34,296 nucleotides of DNA from NCBI GenBank assembly GCA_018260445.1, contig JAGLBE010000026.1:1-34296 (forward strand). The letters are read 5' to 3'. The DNA is from Psychrobacter sp. Its GTDB lineage: Bacteria > Pseudomonadota > Gammaproteobacteria > Pseudomonadales > Moraxellaceae. A model generated the notes under the pieces. It had not been told where the DNA came from. It did not search any database and saw only the letters and a list, made by a program, of their open reading frames with translations. Numbering within the stretch: position 1 is the stretch's first letter; each line of letters begins with the position of its first letter. Positions 28,994-34,296 of the stretch are shown here, piece by piece. The position numbers were made by a program, and so were the translations under genes.

Positions 28994-31681
28994 ATGACAC
29001 CAACAGCCATTGCCAACAATATCAAAAACCCAGACAAAGCAGAAGTGTGGTTAGATCGTGATAACCCACATCGTACCAAAACTGGCGGACTGCCCAACTT
29101 GCAAGATATGGTCGACAATCAACTGTATAAAACACGCAGTCTTATTGAAGACTATCGCCGTGAAAACCGCTATCTCAATGAAAGCAATGCACTGCTGCTT
29201 GAATCATTGACCAGCCATCAACAGCAAAGCATGAAAAAGTTGCAACAACATACCCAAACGTTACAGGCCGATGCCAGCAATATCAGCAGCAGTTGGGCGA
29301 AGGCGAGTACCCCTGTGTCACTTTGGCAACAATGGCTCAGTTACAGCACCAATAGCGTCAAGCGGGGGCTGCAAACGGCCGATGTCTTGCAACAACGGGG
29401 CGATATCTTTATTGAACATGAGCGTGCCGGTTGCCCCCCTGTGTTAGATTACGACTACGACGTGATTATGGATGCCAGTACCTTTGAGCGCCCTTGTAAT
29501 TATGTGTTATTAAAAATAAAAGCGCCTGAGGGCGTGACAACAGACGACGACAATCGCCCCTATATTATCATTGACCCAAGAGCAGGCCACGGCGCAGGTA
29601 TCGGCGGCTTTAAGCCAGAAAGCCAAGTTGGCGTAGCCCTCAAAAGCGGGCGCCCTGTCTATTTTGTCGCCTTTAAGCGACTGCCCGAGCCAACCCAAAC
29701 CATCGCCGATATCACCTATGCTGAGGGCATATTTGTGCGTGAGGTCGAAAAACGCCACCCCAATGCAGCAGCACCGGTGATTGTGGGCAACTGCCAAGGT
29801 GGCTGGGCGGCGTTAATTTTGGCGGCAACCCATGAAGACATCACTGGGCCCATCGTCATGAACGGCGCCCCCGTTGCGGCATGGAGCGGCGAAATTGGGG
29901 TAAATCCCATGCGCTATAAAGCCGGGGTGAATGGCGGCACGTGGCTTGCGATGATGAGTGCAGATATGACCAATGGGGTATTTGATGGCGCCTGGCTGGT
30001 CAATAATTTTGAACAAATGCACCCGTTTAGAAACTATTTGGGCAAGTATTACGATTTATATCAAAACCCCATCGCCAATCGCCAACGCTTTTTGGACTTT
30101 GAGCGCTGGTGGGGTGGGTTCTTTTTAATGAACGAGGCCGAAATTCGCTGGATTGTCGAAAATATATTTATTGGCAATCGCATTGCACGCAACACCGGGC
30201 AATTAGAGCAAGGGGTGAATATTGACCTACGCAACGTGAAAGCGCCCATTATTGTGTTTGCCTCACGTGGCGATGATATTACCCCGCCGCCACAAGCCTT
30301 GGCGTGGATTTTAGATGCCTATACGGATGAGCAAGAAGTGGAGGTGTGTGGCCAGCGTATCATTTATATGATTCATGAGGATGTGGGACATCTTGGTATC
30401 TTTGTCAGCTCCAAAATAGCCAACCGTGAGCATCAAAGCATCGCCTCTCTTATGGATTTAATTGAAGTGTTGCCGCCTGGTCTGTATGAAATGGACATTG
30501 AAAACCTTGAAGGGCAAGGGCAGGATAAAACTTTTTCGGTGGATTTGGTGCGCCGCACCTTTGAAGATTTAAGCCAAGTCATCGGCAAGTGTCGCACTGA
30601 TGAAAAATTGTTTAGAGCGGTGCATCGCTCCTCAAAGGCGCAAACTCGGCTATATGAGCAAACCTTGCAGCCGGTTATCAAAGCGCTAAGCAACGAAACA
30701 ACGGCACAAATGTTGCGTGCAATGCATCCGTTAAGATTGCAAAGAAGCTTTTGGAACAGCAAAAACCCTTTGGCAATGGCCAGCAGATCATTTAATGCGC
30801 TGGTTGGTCAAACGGGCAATACGACGGGCAATACGACGGGCAATGCAGCGGCTGCTCAAAAAGATGGCACTCATCGAGATGACATTATCCATACCAGTAG
30901 CGATACCCAAAGTGAGGCGAATCTACAAGGCCAAGGCAGTGTCGACAGCGATGTCCATGCTCATGTCAGCACGAATGTCAGCACGAATGACAGCACGAAT
31001 GACAGCAAGGGTGAGTCCGCATCTCGCCAAAGCCGTGGTCAAGATTATGGATATGTGAAGCTACCCGCCGTTGAACCGATGGCGCAAGACAACCTGTTTT
31101 TGCAAGTCGAAAAGTTGTTTATGCACAGCATGGATATTAGCATGGAGGTTTGGGGCGATTGGCAGGCGATGATGACCGAAAACCTATTTTTGAGTATATG
31201 GTCGATGCCGTGGCTGCGTGATTATGGCAACAAAGAAGGGTCACGCCGTTTGTTGGATAAAAATGAGGTGCGCCATTTACCAAAAGTTGCCGACGTGGTG
31301 GCTAAAGTTGCCGAGGGTGGCTTTGTTGAGGCCGTGATTCGCATGCTGATTATGGGCAATATTGTTGCTGATGATAATATAGACCGCAATCAGTTAACCC
31401 GTTTGACCGAGGTGATTACCCAGCAGCAACCCTTTAACAGCCTCTCGCAAGCGCAGATGGCAGCGATTATTCAAGACCAAACGTTAATAGTTAGGTTTGC
31501 TGAAGCTGAAGCTATCACGGCACTAACCACCTTGCTTGCCGATAAGTCTAAACGTGCTGACGCCTATAAACTGGTGCTGTATGTGGTGGGTGATGAAAAA
31601 GACAACCTTAATTTAAAAACCATTACCATGTTAGACCGCATAAAAGATGTGTTGGATTTAAAAAATGAGGATGTTGAGTAG
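28994..31681 (+). CDS. DUF3141-type alpha/beta-hydrolase-like protein, PHA synthase-related
   Basis: I start at 28994 (MTPTAIANN), with GGAG 6 nt upstream. The 895-aa protein begins with helices (about 40-130) that resemble the phasin-like N-terminus of PHA synthases, then an alpha/beta hydrolase fold: RPYIIIDPRAGHGAGIGGF matches the PhaC segment RPLVIVPPW. A nucleophile box GNCQGGW gives C267, ASRGDDITPPP gives D427/D428, and HEDVGHLGIF gives H466. A repeat-rich linker (about 600-690) precedes a C-terminal helical domain. I believe it belongs to Pfam family DUF3141, annotated only as unknown function or polyhydroxyalkanoate synthetase-like. The neighbourhood (phaB, phasin, phaC) supports a role with acyl-CoA or polyester. 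It is not membrane-bound by sequence. Confidence 0.8.
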   Translation: MTPTAIANNIKNPDKAEVWLDRDNPHRTKTGGLPNLQDMVDNQLYKTRSLIEDYRRENRYLNESNALLLESLTSHQQQSMKKLQQHTQTLQADASNISSSWAKASTPVSLWQQWLSYSTNSVKRGLQTADVLQQRGDIFIEHERAGCPPVLDYDYDVIMDASTFERPCNYVLLKIKAPEGVTTDDDNRPYIIIDPRAGHGAGIGGFKPESQVGVALKSGRPVYFVAFKRLPEPTQTIADITYAEGIFVREVEKRHPNAAAPVIVGNCQGGWAALILAATHEDITGPIVMNGAPVAAWSGEIGVNPMRYKAGVNGGTWLAMMSADMTNGVFDGAWLVNNFEQMHPFRNYLGKYYDLYQNPIANRQRFLDFERWWGGFFLMNEAEIRWIVENIFIGNRIARNTGQLEQGVNIDLRNVKAPIIVFASRGDDITPPPQALAWILDAYTDEQEVEVCGQRIIYMIHEDVGHLGIFVSSKIANREHQSIASLMDLIEVLPPGLYEMDIENLEGQGQDKTFSVDLVRRTFEDLSQVIGKCRTDEKLFRAVHRSSKAQTRLYEQTLQPVIKALSNETTAQMLRAMHPLRLQRSFWNSKNPLAMASRSFNALVGQTGNTTGNTTGNAAAAQKDGTHRDDIIHTSSDTQSEANLQGQGSVDSDVHAHVSTNVSTNDSTNDSKGESASRQSRGQDYGYVKLPAVEPMAQDNLFLQVEKLFMHSMDISMEVWGDWQAMMTENLFLSIWSMPWLRDYGNKEGSRRLLDKNEVRHLPKVADVVAKVAEGGFVEAVIRMLIMGNIVADDNIDRNQLTRLTEVITQQQPFNSLSQAQMAAIIQDQTLIVRFAEAEAITALTTLLADKSKRADAYKLVLYVVGDEKDNLNLKTITMLDRIKDVLDLKNEDVE
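30812..30847 (+). repeat. 12-bp in-frame tandem repeat ACGGGCAATACG in the DUF3141 gene
   Basis: Two exact copies and a third with a changed end (ACGGGCAATGCA) encode TGNT-TGNT-TGNA in the linker of the DUF3141-type protein. Copy changes would keep the frame. Confidence 0.92.
30965..31009 (+). repeat. 12-bp in-frame tandem repeat GTCAGCACGAAT in the DUF3141 gene
   Basis: Copies at 30965-30976 and 30977-30988 are identical; a third (GACAGCACGAAT) and a partial fourth follow. They encode VSTN-VSTN-DSTN-DSK. This second array lies in the same linker as the TGNT repeat about 120 bp upstream. Confidence 0.92.
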
Positions 31682-31727
31682 ACAGCGTTAAGTCATGTTA
31701 AAAAACTACCCATAAACTAGTTAAAAC

Positions 31728-31766
31728 AAGCCCTAAGGTGAGCGCTGCACGTTAGGGCTTATTTAT
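31728..31766 (+). terminator. Hairpin terminator after the DUF3141 gene
   Basis: A perfect 9-bp stem AAGCCCTAA (31728-31736) and TTAGGGCTT (31752-31760) encloses a 15-nt loop that can itself fold (AGCGCT). The following ATTTAT is only partly T-rich, so strength is uncertain. It lies 47 bp past the stop. Confidence 0.75.
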
Positions 31767-31825
31767 GGGACAGCTATTTGCTAATACTAAATTTTATAGG
31801 CTAGGGGCGATTGCAGGAGTGATTT

Positions 31826-33073
31826 ATGAACGCTAAAAAAACGATGGCTCAAGCATTACAAGGTATTAAAGTGTTAGATTTATCGCGAGTGCTAGCAGGG
31901 CCCTCGTGTACTCAAATATTGGCAGATTTGGGTGCAGAGGTTATCAAGGTGGAGCGTCCCAAAACCGGCGATGAAACTCGGCATTGGACGCCGCCAAGTT
32001 TTAATGATGCGAGCCCTAGTCATGATAGCGAGGCAAGCCACAAAACAGATCATGACGCAACAGCGGCTTACTATGCAACGATTAACCGCAATAAAAAATC
32101 CATTACCATCGAGTTGTCTACACCCGAAGGTCAGGCACTCATCAAACAGCTGGCCTTGCAAAGCGATGTGCTGGTCGAAAACTTTAAAGTTGGCGGCCTA
32201 AAAAAATACGGCTTAGATTATGACTCGTTAAAGGGGTTAAACCCACGCCTTATTTATGCCTCACTAACCGGTTTTGGCCAAACCGGGGTGGATGCGCACA
32301 AACCCGGCTACGACTTTATTAGCCAAGGTTTATCAGGGATTATGAGCCTAACCGGCGCACGCAATGGCAATGCGCAAAAGGTGGGCGTGCCCGTGGTCGA
32401 TTTGTTTGCAGGGCTAGAGTTAACCATTGGCATTCAAGCGGCGCTATTGGCCAGGCAGCATACGGGCGAGGGGCAGCAGGTTGATGTGTCGCTGTTAGAT
32501 AGTGCCGTCTCGATGCTGGCAAATTATGGGATGAACTATCTAGCCTCGGGGGAGACCCCAACTAGAATAGGCAATGCCCATCCGAGCATTTGCCCCTATC
32601 AAGATTTTGCAACCGTCGATAAGCGAAATATCATCTTAGCGTGCGGCAATGACCAGCAATTTGCGAAAACCTGTGCGGTGCTCGGGTTAACGATTCACAC
32701 CGACCCACGCTTTGCGACCAACCCTAATCGAGTCGCCAACCGTGAGGCGCTCACCGCTATTTTAGCCGAGCAGTTTTTGCAAAAACCTTGCGATGAGTGG
32801 CTGGATTTATTACAAGCCGTCAACGTGCCCTGTGGTCCTATTAACACGGTTGCTGAAGCGTTAACGATGCCGCAAGTGGTGCAGCGTAATATGATTGTGG
32901 GCTTTGAGAATAGCCCGATTCGGGTGTTGGGTAGCCCCCTAAAGCTGTCGAGCACGCCCGTTGTTTATCATACGCCGCCGCCCAAGCTTGGCGCAGACAC
33001 GGTGTCGGTGTTGCAGGCGTTAGGGCTTAACACTGATGAGATTGACACGTTGCAGGCAAACGGTATCGTATAA
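31826..33073 (+). CDS. Class III CoA-transferase (CaiB/BaiF family)
   Basis: These enzymes move CoA between carboxylic acids through an aspartyl-CoA thioester. The 415-aa protein opens with LQGIKVLDLSRVLAGPSCTQILADLGAEVIKVE (given here only as residues 11-43, key elements LDLSRVLAGP and GAEVIKVE), the family signature. INRNKKSITIELSTPEG and GFGQTG follow. The nucleophile is probably D192 in VPVVDLFAG, next to the RQHTGEGQQVDVSLLDSAV block. A His/Asp/Ser-rich insert at about residues 61-78 interrupts the early part. The ribosome site AGGAG lies 6 nt before the ATG. The CoA donor and acceptor cannot be told from sequence; its place after a PHA locus suggests organic-acid or acyl-CoA metabolism. 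Confidence 0.92.
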   Translation: MNAKKTMAQALQGIKVLDLSRVLAGPSCTQILADLGAEVIKVERPKTGDETRHWTPPSFNDASPSHDSEASHKTDHDATAAYYATINRNKKSITIELSTPEGQALIKQLALQSDVLVENFKVGGLKKYGLDYDSLKGLNPRLIYASLTGFGQTGVDAHKPGYDFISQGLSGIMSLTGARNGNAQKVGVPVVDLFAGLELTIGIQAALLARQHTGEGQQVDVSLLDSAVSMLANYGMNYLASGETPTRIGNAHPSICPYQDFATVDKRNIILACGNDQQFAKTCAVLGLTIHTDPRFATNPNRVANREALTAILAEQFLQKPCDEWLDLLQAVNVPCGPINTVAEALTMPQVVQRNMIVGFENSPIRVLGSPLKLSSTPVVYHTPPPKLGADTVSVLQALGLNTDEIDTLQANGIV

Positions 33074-33173
33074 CACGCTGTCAATGGTTTGAGGGCACAC
33101 GCTTTAACATTAACGTTTTAGGACACTTACGGCGACTGCGCGACAGCCACTAACTAAACTGCTAAACAGCATG

Positions 33174-33211
33174 GTCTTAACTAAAAACGACCGTCTTAAC
33201 TAAAAACGACT
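33174..33211. repeat. 19-bp tandem duplication spanning the purU stop codon
   Basis: GTCTTAACTAAAAACGAC(C/T) occurs at 33174-33192 and 33193-33211. Read on the minus strand it encodes the last residues of PurU (TVVFS) and the stop codon, and the second copy repeats them just after the stop. Two overlapping stops in the copies keep the protein end unchanged. Confidence 0.9.
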
Positions 33212-34110
33212 GTCTTATTGCCATCGACAATGACGCGGTTTTGTACATGCCAGTTCACCGCTCGTGCCAGTACATTGCGCTCCACATCACGCCCGATTGC
33301 CCGCAGCTCACTCACCCCTTGGCGGTGGGTCATTCGCTGCACATCTTGTTCAATAATGGGACCTTGGTCCAGCTCACTGGTCACATAATGCGCGGTGGCG
33401 CCAATCAGCTTGACCCCTTTTTCATACGCTTGCCGATACGGGTCTGCGCCCACAAAGGCGGGCAAAAAGGAGTGGTGAATGTTGATAATCTGCATCGGCC
33501 AACGCTGCACAAAATCAGAGGACAGTATTTGCATATAGCGAGCCAACACCAATAAATCGTTGCCCGCCATCAGCGTGTGAATTTGTGCTTCGGCCTCTGC
33601 TTTATTGTCTTTTTGCACGGGCACATGATGAAACGGTATGCCAAAGTTTTCCACCGCTTGACGCAAATCGTTATGATTGCTCACCACGCAGGTAATTTGG
33701 CAATCGAGCAAACCGCGCTGATGCCGCCATAACAAATCGAGTAGTGCATGGTCAAACTTAGACACCAAAATGCCCACTTTGGTTGCAATGGCGTTGTTGT
33801 GCAGTTTCCATTGCATATCATAACGCTTAGCAACCGTATGGGCAAAGCTTGCCTCAAAGTTATCGATAATCTCGCCAAGCCCAGCTAAGGCAAATTCAAG
33901 GCGCATAAAATACTGCCCGCCTTCATAAGCCGTCGAATATTGGTCAAGGGTGATGATATTGGCGCCATAACGGTGGATAAATTCGGATACCGCTTGCACA
34001 ATGCCGGCTGTATCACGGCATTTAATGAGTAGGGTGGCGGTGTCGATGGCCGGTTTTGTGGCAGTGGTTTTGGCTGTGCTGGTTGATGGTGAGCGCTCTG
34101 ACGGTAACAT
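33196..34110 (-). CDS. purU: Formyltetrahydrofolate deformylase
   Basis: PurU hydrolyses 10-formyltetrahydrofolate to formate and tetrahydrofolate, balancing one-carbon pools and feeding formate to PurT. I start at 34110 (MLPSERSPST), 6 nt after AGGGA; the frame opens at 34209 in AT-rich DNA. The 304-aa product has an N-terminal ACT domain (about residues 24-100, LLIKCRDTAGIVQAVSEFI) and a formyltransferase fold with the catalytic N210, H212 and D248 in NIHHSFLPAF and ELDQGPIIEQ. A Ser/Thr-rich leader of about 20 residues is extra. It converges with the CoA-transferase gene; no terminator is visible between them. Confidence 0.96.
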   Translation of the reverse strand: MLPSERSPSTSTAKTTATKPAIDTATLLIKCRDTAGIVQAVSEFIHRYGANIITLDQYSTAYEGGQYFMRLEFALAGLGEIIDNFEASFAHTVAKRYDMQWKLHNNAIATKVGILVSKFDHALLDLLWRHQRGLLDCQITCVVSNHNDLRQAVENFGIPFHHVPVQKDNKAEAEAQIHTLMAGNDLLVLARYMQILSSDFVQRWPMQIINIHHSFLPAFVGADPYRQAYEKGVKLIGATAHYVTSELDQGPIIEQDVQRMTHRQGVSELRAIGRDVERNVLARAVNWHVQNRVIVDGNKTVVFS

Positions 34111-34179
34111 AGTGTCCCTAATTTGTAAAAATAAACTGATATTCAATTTAATATGATATAAGTAATCGAACAGAAATAT

Positions 34180-34187
34180 ATTATAAT
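34180..34187. promoter_or_regulatory. Self-complementary ATTATAAT, possible -10 on both strands
   Basis: ATTATAAT is a perfect palindrome holding TATAAT on + (34182-34187) and on - (34185-34180). It lies between the divergent purU start (34110) and the ATG at 34221, in AT-rich DNA. No clear -35 is seen on either side, so this is tentative. Confidence 0.35.
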
Positions 34188-34220
34188 AGCAACTTTCCAT
34201 AACATTCATAAAAAGCCACC

Positions 34221-34296
34221 ATGAAGACTAGACTAATAAAACTAAACGATTCCGAGCGTCAAGAACTAGAACACGGTTATAAACACGGAAAAACAG
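34221..34296 (+). CDS. N-terminus of a probable transposase or helix-turn-helix protein (cut by window end)
   Basis: From ATG at 34221 the frame stays open to the window edge and gives 25 residues: MKTRLIKLNDSERQELEHG then YKHGKT. The pattern (short basic start, L-x-x-x-E-R-x-x-L, GxxHGKT) resembles the N-terminus of IS630-type transposases or their separate helix-turn-helix subunit. That is a resemblance from memory over a very short stretch. No Shine-Dalgarno sequence of strength is visible (AAAAGCC precedes). Without the rest of the gene or the inverted repeats I cannot confirm an insertion sequence. Confidence 0.5.
   Translation, partial: MKTRLIKLNDSERQELEHGYKHGKT

Overview
The window reads as chromosomal DNA of a gamma-proteobacterium of the family Moraxellaceae, most likely Psychrobacter or a close relative. 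This rests on protein style, moderate G+C, and the gene order pilM-N-O-P-Q / aroK / aroB / DamX-like / gltB / gltD, an arrangement shared by Pseudomonas and Moraxellaceae. The species call is inference; no rRNA or other marker gene is present. I see no tRNA, rRNA, CRISPR array or prophage.

Layout. (1) 1-4735: end of pilM, then pilN, pilO, pilP and pilQ, the inner-membrane alignment complex and outer-membrane secretin of type IV pili, closed by a clear terminator. (2) 4937-8117: aroK and aroB (shikimate pathway), then a membrane protein with a DamX-type SPOR-like domain. (3) 8118-9011: a repeat-rich stretch with no convincing gene. (4) 9012-15166: gltB and gltD, NADPH glutamate synthase, with a terminator. 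(5) 15474-17814: beta-carbonic anhydrase, glyoxalase I and an MscS-type channel, all on +. (6) 17938-20679 on -: a cytochrome c'-like lipoprotein, hemF (heme synthesis) and ribA (riboflavin synthesis). (7) 20952-24144 on +: dxs (isoprenoid precursor synthesis) and suhB. (8) 24655-31681: a polyhydroxyalkanoate (PHA) locus of phaB-type reductase, phasin, class I PHA synthase, and a large DUF3141-type alpha/beta-hydrolase-like protein. (9) 31826-34110: a class III CoA-transferase convergent with purU. (10) 34221-end: the first codons of a probable transposase or other helix-turn-helix protein, cut by the window edge.

Most genes are ordinary housekeeping genes. Two things stand out. First, the DUF3141-type protein next to PhaC carries what looks like a complete PhaC-style Cys-Asp-His triad (C267, D427/D428, H466), so the locus may encode a second thioester- or polyester-handling enzyme. 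Second, short tandem duplications (units of 8-21 bp) occur in nearly every intergenic gap, at two stop codons, and, in multiples of 3 bp, inside linker regions of pilN, dxs and the DUF3141 gene. This looks like a lineage-wide habit of slippage or duplication that also lengthens inter-domain linkers. I did not find a clearly new multi-gene system; the PHA locus is the best candidate for new biochemistry.
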